Shown here: positions 5,666-12,361 of the stretch, piece after piece
Layout: each line of letters starts with the position of its first letter
How positions within the stretch are numbered: position 1 is the stretch's first letter
Assembly (NCBI GenBank): GCA_030690405.1
Contig: JAUYGU010000041.1
Location: forward strand, 1 to 12,361
Length of the DNA stretch: 12,361 bases
Direction of reading: 5' to 3'
Source: Dehalococcoidia bacterium
GTDB taxonomy: Bacteria > Chloroflexota > Dehalococcoidia > SM23-28-2 > RBG-16-64-32
Notes under the pieces: generated by a model
The model's input: only the letters and a program-made list of their open reading frames with translations
The model's database searches: none
What the model was told of the DNA's origin: nothing
Position numbers and translations under genes: made by a program

Positions 5666-6404
5666 CCTGACGGGCCGCGCCGCCCTCATCACCGGCTCCT
5701 CCCGCGGCATCGGCCGCGCCATCGCCCTCCAGCTGGCGCGGCAGGGCGCTTCGATCGCCGTGAACTACCTCCGCAACGAGGATGCGGCCAAGGACGTGCA
5801 GGCCACGATCCGCTCGTACGAGGGCCAGGCCGTCCTCCTCCAGGGTGACGTCAGCGACCCCGAGCAGGCGGAGCGCGTGGTGGACATGGCCCACGACGCC
5901 TTCGGACGGCTGGACATCCTGGTGAACAACGCCGGCTTCAACCGGGACACCCTCATTCTCCGAATGTCGGTGCAGGACTGGGACGAGGTGATGGCGACGA
6001 ACCTGCGGGCGGTGTTCCTGTGCACCAAGGCAACGCTTCGCTACATGCTGAAGCAGCGCTGGGGGCGGATAGTGAACATCGGCAGCGTGTCCGGGATCGC
6101 CGGGAACGCGGGGCAGGCGAACTACGCGGCGGCCAAGGCCGGGCTCATCGGGTTCACCAAGGCCATCGCGCGGGAGATGGGCTCGCGGAGCATCACCGCC
6201 AACGTGGTGGCCCCCGGTCTGGTTCTCACGGAGCTGACGGAGCATGTCCCGCAACAGGTCATCGATATGGCGATGGACCGGATCTTCGTGGGCCGGGTGG
6301 GCACGCCGGAGGACATCGCAGCTTGCGTCGCCTTCCTCGCCTCAGAGGAAGCGTCATACATCAGCGGGCAGGTGATACCGGTGGACGGCGGGCTGGGGAA
6401 CTAG
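5658..6404 (+). CDS. fabG: 3-oxoacyl-ACP reductase
   Basis: This 248-residue short-chain dehydrogenase/reductase performs the NADPH-dependent first reduction of fatty-acid elongation. The nucleotide-binding motif TGSSRGIG (12-19), D64-V65, NNAG (90-93) and the catalytic set N115, S143, Y156 and K160 (YAAAK) are all present. The C-terminus IPVDGGLGN is typical. Its start lies inside the end of fabD (eight-base overlap) and has no strong ribosome binding site of its own, consistent with coupling. The position between fabD and acpP makes FabG, rather than another SDR, the natural assignment. Confidence 0.95.
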   Translation: MFDLTGRAALITGSSRGIGRAIALQLARQGASIAVNYLRNEDAAKDVQATIRSYEGQAVLLQGDVSDPEQAERVVDMAHDAFGRLDILVNNAGFNRDTLILRMSVQDWDEVMATNLRAVFLCTKATLRYMLKQRWGRIVNIGSVSGIAGNAGQANYAAAKAGLIGFTKAIAREMGSRSITANVVAPGLVLTELTEHVPQQVIDMAMDRIFVGRVGTPEDIAACVAFLASEEASYISGQVIPVDGGLGN

Positions 6405-6406
6405 CG

Positions 6407-6820
6407 ATGCCTGGCAAGCGACGCCGGGCCCGCATAGCGGCCCTCAAGACGCTGTTCGAAGTCGACTCCGTCGGCCACCCGCCGGACGAGATCCTGGACC
6501 GGCAGCTGGAGGATTCGCCATTGCCCGAGGACGCCGCCCAGTTCGCCCGCGAACTCGTTCGCGGCGTCCTGGAGCAGCGCGAGCGGCTGGACGAGATCAT
6601 TCGCAAGAACGCGCCGGCCTGGCCGCTGGAGCAGGTGGCGGCGGTGGACCGCAGCATCCTCAGGCTTGCCATCTACGAGATCGTCATCGATAATAGGGTG
6701 CCGATGCGTGCAGCCATCAATGAAGCCGTGGAGCTGGCCAAGGAGTTCGGCGGCGAGGCTTCGCCCAAGTTTGTCAACGGAGTTCTCGGTTCCGTCGCAG
6801 CGACGGGCACAAGGAGGTGA
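6407..6820 (+). CDS. nusB: Transcription antitermination factor NusB
   Basis: The 137-residue all-helical protein binds boxA RNA with S10 (NusE) during rRNA transcription. Family signatures are [17 protein letters not shown] near the start, [24 protein letters not shown] in the middle and the C-terminal [14 protein letters not shown] followed by [12 protein letters not shown]. The ATG at 6407 follows the fabG stop by two bases with GGGGA (6395-6399) upstream. In-frame codons before it belong to the overlapping fabG region and are not used. Its last codon and stop lie within the ribosome binding site of acpP, so the two are coupled. It is an information-processing gene embedded in a fatty-acid cluster. 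Confidence 0.94.
   Translation: MPGKRRRARIAALKTLFEVDSVGHPPDEILDRQLEDSPLPEDAAQFARELVRGVLEQRERLDEIIRKNAPAWPLEQVAAVDRSILRLAIYEIVIDNRVPMRAAINEAVELAKEFGGEASPKFVNGVLGSVAATGTRR
6811..6820 (+). promoter_or_regulatory. Strong ribosome binding site deciding the acpP TTG start
   Basis: AAGGAGGTGA is a near-perfect complement to the 3' end of 16S rRNA. Its core AGGAGG ends seven bases before the TTG at 6825, with no ATG or GTG in frame nearby. The TGA that stops nusB is the last part of this site, which ties the two translation events together. Confidence 0.85.
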
Positions 6821-6824
6821 CAGT

Positions 6825-7091
6825 TTGGTAACCGTCTTCGAGCGGGTTCGCAAGATAATCGTGGAGCAGCTGGGGGTGGAAGAGGGCGATGTGAACCCTC
6901 AGACTTCCTTCGTTGACGACCTGAACGCGGACTCCCTGGACCTGGTGGAGCTGATCATGGCGATGGAGGAGGAGTTCAGTAAGGACGGCAAGAGCATGGA
7001 GATCTCCGACGAGGACGCCGAGAAGATCGCCACCGTCCAGGACGCCGTGAACTACATCATCGAGCAGGGCATCGCCGAAGACGAGGGCTGA
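6825..7091 (+). CDS. acpP: Acyl carrier protein
   Basis: This 88-residue acidic four-helix carrier has its phosphopantetheine attachment site at S37 in [18 protein letters not shown]. The helix III region [17 protein letters not shown] is standard. Relative to common ACPs (EEEF-D-x-E-I-PDE), this one reads [16 protein letters not shown], about five residues longer at 52-60, just after the recognition helix II. The start is a TTG (read as Met) chosen because of the very strong ribosome binding site seven bases upstream; residue 2 onward is [16 protein letters not shown]. It is the last gene of the fab block and is followed by a strong terminator. Confidence 0.95.
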   Translation: MVTVFERVRKIIVEQLGVEEGDVNPQTSFVDDLNADSLDLVELIMAMEEEFSKDGKSMEISDEDAEKIATVQDAVNYIIEQGIAEDEG

Positions 7092-7116
7092 CCGCATCCC
7101 TCACGACGCGCGTTGC

Positions 7117-7146
7117 GGCCCCACCTGCCGGTGGGGCCTTTTCCTT
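7117..7146 (+). terminator. Rho-independent terminator after acpP
   Basis: GGCCCCACC (7117-7125) and GGTGGGGCC (7130-7138) form a perfect 9-bp GC-rich stem around the loop TGCC, followed by TTTTCCTT. It lies 26 bases after the acpP stop and separates the fatty-acid block from the tat genes. Its 3' arm occupies the -35 position of the next promoter. Confidence 0.9.
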
Positions 7147-7154
7147 CACTCCCG

Positions 7155-7160
7155 TATAAT
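7155..7160 (+). promoter_or_regulatory. -10 of the tat operon promoter
   Basis: A perfect TATAAT lies 33 bases before the tatB-like ATG. No matching -35 hexamer is visible, because the expected position falls in the arm of the acpP terminator. GGAGG (7179-7183), nine bases before the ATG, is the ribosome binding site. Confidence 0.6.
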
Positions 7161-7192
7161 GGAACCGGCAGCCTCACTGGAGGCGAACCTGT

Positions 7193-7567
7193 ATGGACTT
7201 TTTGGGAATCGGCCTGCCGGAGATAATCCTCGTCCTCATCATTGCCGCCATCGTCGTCGGCCCCAAGCGTCTGCCCGAAGTCGCCGTCCAGCTGGCCCGC
7301 CTGATCCGGCAGCTGCGCGGCTACGCCACTGACGTCACCTCTCAGATGCGGTCGGAGCTGGATGAGCTGACCCGCGAGTACGAGCTGGTTAGGAAGGATC
7401 TCCAGGAGTTCCGCGAGGCGGCGACCAAGGAGGTGCGCTCCGTAGTTAACGAGGTGGACCGCGCCGCGCGCGAGGCGCCGGCGATCATCGAGTCCAGCGC
7501 GGAGGAGAAGCCGCAGAAACGTCTCCCCCCGCCCCGCGAGAAGACCGCAGCGGACGATGGCTCCTAG
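7193..7567 (+). CDS. tatB: Twin-arginine translocase TatA/TatB family protein, TatB-like
   Basis: The 124-residue protein has one short N-terminal membrane helix (about 9-22), the hinge GPKRLPE (23-29), an amphipathic helix and then a long charged, probably coiled-coil region to about 90 and a disordered tail. E10 at the head of the membrane helix and VGPKRLPE in place of the TatA-type FG hinge favour a TatB role (receptor complex with TatC). In lineages with a single family member it might also serve as TatA, so the symbol is provisional. It has its own promoter and a good ribosome binding site and is followed by tatC after 39 bases. Confidence 0.82.
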   Translation: MDFLGIGLPEIILVLIIAAIVVGPKRLPEVAVQLARLIRQLRGYATDVTSQMRSELDELTREYELVRKDLQEFREAATKEVRSVVNEVDRAAREAPAIIESSAEEKPQKRLPPPREKTAADDGS

Positions 7568-7582
7568 CGCCGCGACCGCGCC

Positions 7583-7596
7583 TCCCGGCGCCGGGA
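7583..7596. repeat. 14-bp perfect palindrome between the tat genes
   Basis: TCCCGGCGCCGGGA is its own reverse complement. It lies in the 39-base gap between the tatB-like gene and tatC, just ahead of GGAG (7598-7601), the tatC ribosome binding site. No T run follows, so it is not a terminator. It could form a small hairpin in the mRNA, or be chance in GC-rich DNA. Confidence 0.45.
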
Positions 7597-7606
7597 CGGA
7601 GCCGGC

Positions 7607-8395
7607 ATGAGCCGCGCAGCGCCCCCCGAACCACCATCAGAAGCGCCCCAGGAGGAGTCCGGTGAGCGCTACATGACGCTCATCGAGCACCTGGAGGAGC
7701 TGCGCTTCCGCCTGTTCATCTCGGCCCTCTTCGTAGTGATCGGCCTGGGCGTCTCCATCTTCTTCGGCGAGCGCCTGATCGAGTTCCTGAAGGAGCCTGC
7801 GGAGAGGAAAAACCCCGACTTCCACCTCCAGTTCATCGAGCCGTTTGAGCTGTTCGTCACCTACTTCCGCGTTTCCCTCCTGGGCGGCCTCATCCTGGGG
7901 ATGCCGATGATCGTTTACCAGGGGCTGCGGTTTGTGGCTCCGGGGCTAAGACCCGGTGAGCGCCGATGGCTGTACGGCACGGCCGCCGGCGCGTTCGCGC
8001 TGTTTCTCACCGGCGTCGCCTTCGCCTATTACGTGGCGCTGCCGCCCGCGCTGGACTTCCTGCTGGACTTCGGCGGCGGCGACCTGGCGGAGCCAAACAT
8101 CCGGGTCGGGAGTTATGTCGACTTCGTCACCCGGCTCCTCTTCTGGACCGGCGTTGCCTTTGAGACGCCCCTCATCGTGATGTACCTGGCCCGGTTCGGC
8201 ATCGTCAGCGCCGGCCAGCTGCTGCGCTGGTGGCGCTACGCGATCGTTGGCGCTTTCCTCATCGCCGCGGTCGTCACCCCGACCATCGACCCGGTGACGC
8301 AATCGATCGTGGCCGGGCCGATCGTCGTCCTCTACTTCCTGGGCATCGTCCTGGCCGTGTTCGTCCAGCCGAGGCGGGATCGCGCCTCCGATTGA
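7607..8395 (+). CDS. tatC: Twin-arginine translocase subunit TatC
   Basis: The 262-residue inner-membrane protein recognises twin-arginine signal peptides and forms the core of the Tat export machine for folded proteins. The conserved N-terminal HLEELR (28-33), EPFELF (78-83), ETPLI with E186 (membrane-embedded glutamate) and VTPTIDPVTQ with D228 are visible, with about six hydrophobic segments between residues 35 and 253. A proline- and acid-rich extension of about 20 residues precedes the usual start; an alternative start at the in-frame ATG of residue 23 (YMTLIEHLEELR) cannot be excluded, but GGAG (7598-7601) supports ATG 7607. The stop codon overlaps the -35 of the next promoter. Confidence 0.95.
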   Translation: MSRAAPPEPPSEAPQEESGERYMTLIEHLEELRFRLFISALFVVIGLGVSIFFGERLIEFLKEPAERKNPDFHLQFIEPFELFVTYFRVSLLGGLILGMPMIVYQGLRFVAPGLRPGERRWLYGTAAGAFALFLTGVAFAYYVALPPALDFLLDFGGGDLAEPNIRVGSYVDFVTRLLFWTGVAFETPLIVMYLARFGIVSAGQLLRWWRYAIVGAFLIAAVVTPTIDPVTQSIVAGPIVVLYFLGIVLAVFVQPRRDRASD

Positions 8396-8421
8396 CCCCC
8401 ATTCAGCCGCAGTGCTATCAT
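8392..8421 (+). promoter_or_regulatory. Promoter of the uracil-DNA glycosylase/RNase J/ftsK genes
   Basis: TTGACC (8392-8397), overlapping the tatC stop codon, is followed after 18 bases by TATCAT (8416-8421) preceded by the TGC extension (8413-8415). The expected start of transcription is about 8427-8429, only four to six bases before the ATG at 8433. This implies a nearly leaderless mRNA and agrees with the absence of any ribosome binding site. Confidence 0.68.
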
Positions 8422-8432
8422 CCCCACAACGC

Positions 8433-9041
8433 ATGAGCGAGCTCGAAGAGCTACACCAGCGAATCGCCTCCTGCCCTGACTGCGACCTCTGCCGCACCCG
8501 CACCCACGCTGTCCCCGGTGAGGGCCCGCCGAACGCTGAAGTGCTGTTCGTGGGCGAGGCGCCGGGCTTCTACGAGGACCAGCAGGCGCGGCCCTTCGTC
8601 GGCCCGGCCGGACGCTTTCTGGACGAGCTGATCGCCTCCATCGGCCTGCGCCGCGACCAGGTGTTCATCACGAACGTCGTCAAGTGCCGCCCGCCGAACA
8701 ACCGCGACCCGCTCCCCGGGGAGATCGATGCCTGCCGAAAGCACCTCCAGCGGCAGATCGAGCTAATACAGCCCAGGATCATCGTCAGCCTGGGGCGCTA
8801 CTCGCTGGCCTGGTTCTTCCCGCGCGACGCCATCAGCAAGGTGCACGGCCAGGCGAAGGTGAGGGACGGCGTCTACTTCATGCCGATGTACCACCCGGCG
8901 GCGGCGCTGCACGCGGGCAACATGCGCAAGGTGATCGAAGAAGACTTCCGCAAGATACCGGCGGTGCTGGAACGGGCCCGAGAGGCGCCGCCGGAGCAGG
9001 CGGCTCCGGAGCCTCAGCCGGAGCAGATACGGCTCTTGTAG
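8433..9041 (+). CDS. Type-4 (family 4) uracil-DNA glycosylase, iron-sulfur
   Basis: This 202-residue enzyme excises uracil from DNA to begin base-excision repair. Four cysteines that bind a [4Fe-4S] cluster in the family are at C14, C17, C85 (VVKCRPPNNRDP) and C101. Motif 1 GEAPGFYEDQQARPFVGPAGR (41-61) and the later motif MYHPAA with H154 are present. After the enzyme core (to about 180) comes a Pro/Glu/Gln-rich tail ending in QIRLL (198-202), which resembles a beta-clamp-binding pentapeptide. ATG 8433 is preferred over the upstream in-frame GTG at 8412, because that GTG lies inside the extended -10 promoter. RNase J starts one base after the stop. Older annotations sometimes call this family 'phage SPO1 DNA polymerase-related'. 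Confidence 0.93.
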   Translation: MSELEELHQRIASCPDCDLCRTRTHAVPGEGPPNAEVLFVGEAPGFYEDQQARPFVGPAGRFLDELIASIGLRRDQVFITNVVKCRPPNNRDPLPGEIDACRKHLQRQIELIQPRIIVSLGRYSLAWFFPRDAISKVHGQAKVRDGVYFMPMYHPAAALHAGNMRKVIEEDFRKIPAVLERAREAPPEQAAPEPQPEQIRLL

Positions 9042-9042
9042 C

Positions 9043-10710
9043 ATGACCGAAAAGCTCCGCGTAATCCCCCTGGGCGGCCTTGGCGAGATCGGCAAGAACA
9101 TGATGGTCTTCGAGCTCGGCGAAGACCTCATCATCGTCGACGCCGGCCTCATGTTCCCCGAGGAGGAGATGCTGGGCGTCGATCTCGTGATCCCGGACGT
9201 CTCTTACGTCGCCGAGCGGATCGCGAAGCTGCGCGGCATCCTCATCACTCACGGCCACGAGGACCACACCGGCGCCCTCCCCTACGTGCTGCCCCAGCTT
9301 CAGCTGCCCAACGGCAAGCTGCCGCCAATCTACTGCACCCGCCTCACCCACGGCCTCATCTCCGTCAAGCTCCAGGAGCACAAGCTGGCTAATCGCGCCG
9401 ACCTCCGTATGGTCCAGACGGGGGACTCGGTCCGTCTCGGCAAGTTCAATGCGGAGTTCGTGCGGGTGACCCACAGCATCCCGGACTCCGCCGGGATCAT
9501 GATCCGTACGCCCGTCGGCAACGTCTTCCACACCGGCGACTTCAAGCTGGACCACACGCCGATCATGGGCGAGCCTACGGACCTCCTGCGCATCGCGGAG
9601 CTGGGTCGCGAGGGCGTAATGCTGCTTCTCTCGGACTCCACGTACGCGGAGACGCCCGGCTACACGCCGTCCGAGTACGTCGTCGGCGACGCCCTGGACC
9701 AGATCATGGCCCATTCCCCAGGGCGGGTTATCATCGCCACGTTCGCTTCGCTCATCTCCCGCGTCCAGCAGATCATCGACGCGTCCTACGCCAACGGCCG
9801 CCACGTGTTTGTCACCGGCCGCAGCATGCTGGACAACGCGAAGATGGCGCTGAAGGAGAAATACCTGGACGCCCCCGAAGACATCCTCGCCCCGCTGGAG
9901 AGGATGCGCGGCATGCCGCCGGAGCAGATCACGATCATCACGACCGGCGCCCAGGGCGAGCCGACCTCCGCCCTGGTGCGAATGGCGAATCGCGATCACC
10001 GCCACATCGAGATAGAGGAGGGCGATACGGTGGTCCTCTCCTCATCGCCGATCCCCGGCAACGAACTGCTAATCAACCGCACGATCGATAATCTGTACAG
10101 GCTGGGCGCCCGCGTCCTCTACAGTAAGATCGCCAACGTGCACGTGCGCGGACACGCGGCGCAGGAGGAGCTGAAGCTTATCCTCAGCCTGGTGCAGCCG
10201 AAGCATTTCGTGCCGGTGCACGGGGAGTACCGCCACTTGATAATGCACGCCGGGCTGGCGCGGGCGATGGGGGTGAAGGAGGAGAACACGTTCGTCCTGG
10301 AGGACGGCGACATCCTCGAGATCGACCGGCGCGAGGCGAAGGTGGTGGGCCGGGTACCCGCCGACTACGTCTACGTCGATGGGCTGGCCGTCGGCGTAGA
10401 CAAGGTTGTGCTGCGCGACCGGCAGCACCTGGCGACGGACGGCGTTATCGTCGCCATCGTGACTATCGACAAGCACACGGGTAAACCTATCGGCCGCCCC
10501 GACGTTGTATCTAGGGGGTTTATCGAGGGGGAGATGTCGGACAGCCTTATGGAAAGAGCAGGGGACGTGATACTCGAGTCTCTGGCCGGCGGGGAGCATG
10601 TGGCCGGCCGGCGCGATTTCAACACGCGCGTCCACGACTCGCTCTCGCGCTTTCTGTACGACGAGACCCGGCGCCGCCCGATGATCCTACCGCTCAGCGT
10701 CGAGGTGTAG
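9043..10710 (+). CDS. rnj: Ribonuclease J
   Basis: The 555-residue metallo-beta-lactamase/beta-CASP ribonuclease acts in mRNA decay and rRNA maturation with endonuclease and 5'-3' exonuclease activity. The zinc-binding HGHEDH (70-75), H144 in VTHSIPDS, D166 in FHTGDFKLD and PVHGEYRH (391-398) are in place. The N-terminal LRVIPLGGLGEIGKNM is typical of RNase J, and the length matches the family, including the C-terminal domain. It is separated from the glycosylase gene by one base and has no independent ribosome binding site, so translation is probably coupled. Whether it is J1- or J2-like cannot be told from one copy. Confidence 0.96.
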   Translation: MTEKLRVIPLGGLGEIGKNMMVFELGEDLIIVDAGLMFPEEEMLGVDLVIPDVSYVAERIAKLRGILITHGHEDHTGALPYVLPQLQLPNGKLPPIYCTRLTHGLISVKLQEHKLANRADLRMVQTGDSVRLGKFNAEFVRVTHSIPDSAGIMIRTPVGNVFHTGDFKLDHTPIMGEPTDLLRIAELGREGVMLLLSDSTYAETPGYTPSEYVVGDALDQIMAHSPGRVIIATFASLISRVQQIIDASYANGRHVFVTGRSMLDNAKMALKEKYLDAPEDILAPLERMRGMPPEQITIITTGAQGEPTSALVRMANRDHRHIEIEEGDTVVLSSSPIPGNELLINRTIDNLYRLGARVLYSKIANVHVRGHAAQEELKLILSLVQPKHFVPVHGEYRHLIMHAGLARAMGVKEENTFVLEDGDILEIDRREAKVVGRVPADYVYVDGLAVGVDKVVLRDRQHLATDGVIVAIVTIDKHTGKPIGRPDVVSRGFIEGEMSDSLMERAGDVILESLAGGEHVAGRRDFNTRVHDSLSRFLYDETRRRPMILPLSVEV

Positions 10711-10720
10711 CCGAGACCGA

Positions 10721-12361
10721 ATGCCTGTAAAGACCCGCCCGCGTCCCAGATCCCGACCCACAAGCTACCGGCCTCGCCGGCCGGCGCCGCGTCGTGGCGC
10801 CGCGCGCGGAACGGGCCTGAAGCTGCCGATCGCGCCCGGGCAGTCCCTGCTGCCGTGGCTGGCGGTCGGCGTGGTGGCGGCGCTGGCCGTGTCCATGGTG
10901 TGGCTGGCCCCGCACATCGTGGACTCCTTCGAGGCGAGCCTACGCGTCTTCGGCATCGGCCTGGCGCTCCTCGTCGCCACCGCCGTCCTCGACGTGAGGA
11001 CCGCGTTCAGACGCAGCCTCTCCCTGGATCGCACCTTCCTGCGGGTCTGGGCCGGACTCCACCTCCTGCTGCTTACGGCGTTCGGGCTGCTTGGCTTCTA
11101 CAAGCCGGGCTGGCACGTCGGCGACGTCTCGTTCGCGGAGGTGAGCGCCGGCGGGGACGCCGGCCGCCTGTTCGCGGGGAGCGTGCTGGGCCTGTTCGCC
11201 TGGGGGGTCGCATCGCTCGCCGGTCTGGGCCTGCTGTGGCCGCCGGTGGCGCGAGCGGCCGGACGCGCTAGCCTGGCGCTGCTGCGCGGACTCGTCTCCA
11301 TGGAGCTGCCTCAGCGGGCAGGCGAAGCCCTGCGCTCGTTCTTCACGGCGCTCCTCCCCGAGAACTCCGACGAGGACGAAGAAGGCCCGGAGGGCGAGCC
11401 GTACGTCTCCAACCTGGACGAAGAGTGGTCAAGGCCGCCGCAGGCGGCCGAAGCGGATGCCGAGCTGCCGCCGGCAGCCGCTGAGCCGGAGCCCGATGAG
11501 TTTGAGGAGGCGGTCGCCGGCGCACCCCCGGAGGAGGAGAGCGAGATCCTCGTGACCTCGGAGCCGGAGGAGAAGCCGGAGGCGTTCCAGCGCACCCTGC
11601 CCATGGGGCGGCCGGCGGGCCGCGGCTGGGAGCTGCCGCCCATCGACCTGCTGACGGAGACGGCGGAAGAGGAGATTCGCCCCTTCGACAACGAGGCGCG
11701 CGCCCAGCTCATCGTTGAAACGCTGGCCTCCTTCGGCGTCAACGCGAAGGTGGTGAGCATCAGCCAGGGGCCGACGGTCACTCAGTTCGGTGTCGAGCCG
11801 GGCTGGGAGACGAAGACGCGCACCGTGATGGTCCGCGACGAGAAGGGCAAGCCGGTCTACGACAAGGACGGCAAGCCGCAGTACCGGACGGAGGTCATCT
11901 CACGCACGCGCGTGCGGGTGAACCGGATCACGGCCCTGGCGAACGACCTGACGCTGGCCCTGGCGGCGCCGACGATCCGCATCGAGGCGCCGGTGCCCGG
12001 CCGCCCGATCATCGGCATCGAGGTGCCGAACTCGAGCACGTCGCTGGTCACCATGCGCAGCGTGATCGAAAGCACGGCCTTCCAGCGGGTGGCCGCGCGC
12101 TCCCCCATCGCGCTCGCGCTGGGGAAGGGCGTCTCGGGAGAGCCGGTGGCGGCGGACCTGGGGAAGATGCCGCACCTGCTAATCGCCGGCGCCACCGGCA
12201 GCGGCAAGAGCGTCTGCGTCAACTCCATCATCGGCTGTCTGCTCATGCACAACACGCCGGATGAAGTGCGCTTCGTCCTCATCGACCCCAAGCGGGTGGA
12301 GCTAGCCAACTTCGCCGGCATCCCCCACCTGGCGTTCTCCAAGATCATCACCGATGTCGAG
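10721..12361 (+). CDS. ftsK: DNA translocase FtsK/SpoIIIE, N-terminal 547 codons, cut by window edge
   Basis: Reading from ATG 10721 stays open to the last base. A basic N-terminus (1-30) is followed by four likely membrane helices (about 43-66, 75-91, 105-127, 148-173) and an acidic proline-rich linker (about 207-285). The alpha domain contains QGPTVTQFGVEPGWE, ALANDLTLALAAPTIRIEAPVPG and IGIEVPN. The motor's Walker A is GATGSGKS (490-497) and Walker B is at VLIDPKR (D522). FtsK anchors at the division septum and pumps DNA to resolve chromosomes. The remaining motor and the gamma domain lie beyond the edge. About 30 extra residues (364-394) sit inside the alpha domain. The gene follows RNase J after ten bases with only a weak ribosome binding site. 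Confidence 0.94.
   Translation, partial: MPVKTRPRPRSRPTSYRPRRPAPRRGAARGTGLKLPIAPGQSLLPWLAVGVVAALAVSMVWLAPHIVDSFEASLRVFGIGLALLVATAVLDVRTAFRRSLSLDRTFLRVWAGLHLLLLTAFGLLGFYKPGWHVGDVSFAEVSAGGDAGRLFAGSVLGLFAWGVASLAGLGLLWPPVARAAGRASLALLRGLVSMELPQRAGEALRSFFTALLPENSDEDEEGPEGEPYVSNLDEEWSRPPQAAEADAELPPAAAEPEPDEFEEAVAGAPPEEESEILVTSEPEEKPEAFQRTLPMGRPAGRGWELPPIDLLTETAEEEIRPFDNEARAQLIVETLASFGVNAKVVSISQGPTVTQFGVEPGWETKTRTVMVRDEKGKPVYDKDGKPQYRTEVISRTRVRVNRITALANDLTLALAAPTIRIEAPVPGRPIIGIEVPNSSTSLVTMRSVIESTAFQRVAARSPIALALGKGVSGEPVAADLGKMPHLLIAGATGSGKSVCVNSIIGCLLMHNTPDEVRFVLIDPKRVELANFAGIPHLAFSKIITDVE

Noticed and set aside
4697..5722. 341-codon minus-strand frame opposite fabD
   Set aside because: It is a mirror of codon usage in fabD, without ribosome binding site or motif.
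8878..10005. 375-codon minus-strand frame opposite RNase J
   Set aside because: The composition is low-complexity and there is no recognisable domain. RNase J is unambiguous on the plus strand.
1..12361. CRISPR arrays, tRNA genes, toxin-antitoxin pairs or defence islands
   Set aside because: No regularly spaced repeats, no tRNA-like segments and no recognisable defence or toxin genes were seen on either strand.

Overview
The window is GC-rich bacterial chromosome and almost entirely coding. It carries housekeeping genes rather than a phage, plasmid or island. Gene content and order (yceD-rpmF, fabD-fabG-nusB-acpP, tatB-like/tatC, type-4 uracil-DNA glycosylase, RNase J, FtsK) suggest a high-GC Chloroflexota relative, possibly Dehalococcoidia. 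That is an inference from gene order and protein style only, with no database search behind it.

Left part (1-966): the first 218 bases are the N-terminal end of murE on the minus strand. Upstream of it on the same strand is a complete type A RNase P RNA gene (rnpB, 264-646), with an extended -10 promoter and a hairpin terminator ending five bases before the murE start codon. Facing the other way is a 66-residue protein made almost only of six CxxC motifs, like a DnaJ zinc domain without a J domain.

Minus-strand operon (3482 to 963): three tightly coupled genes encode a coiled-coil/C4 zinc-ribbon protein, a large serine-recombinase homologue and RNase HI. The recombinase keeps its DNA-binding, zinc and coiled-coil parts, but its active site is destroyed: the nucleophile and three of the usual arginines are replaced. 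It sits as the middle gene of a compact housekeeping operon and looks like a domesticated, non-catalytic DNA-binding protein. I consider it the most interesting object here.

Plus-strand block (3669 to 7091): yceD (DUF177) and rpmF are followed by an unrecognised 64-residue membrane-anchored Cys4 protein with its own promoter. Then come fabD, fabG, nusB and acpP, closed by a strong terminator. The block supplies ribosomal protein L32, the malonyl-loading, reductase and carrier steps of fatty-acid synthesis, and an rRNA antitermination factor. plsX and fabH, often found here in other bacteria, are absent.

Right part (7155 to the end): a promoter with a consensus -10 drives a TatA/TatB-family gene and tatC (twin-arginine export). 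A separate promoter at the tatC stop codon drives a nearly leaderless uracil-DNA glycosylase gene, followed one base later by RNase J and ten bases after that by ftsK, which runs off the window. The glycosylase ends in a possible sliding-clamp-binding peptide. FtsK and ACP each carry an insertion relative to the usual family form.
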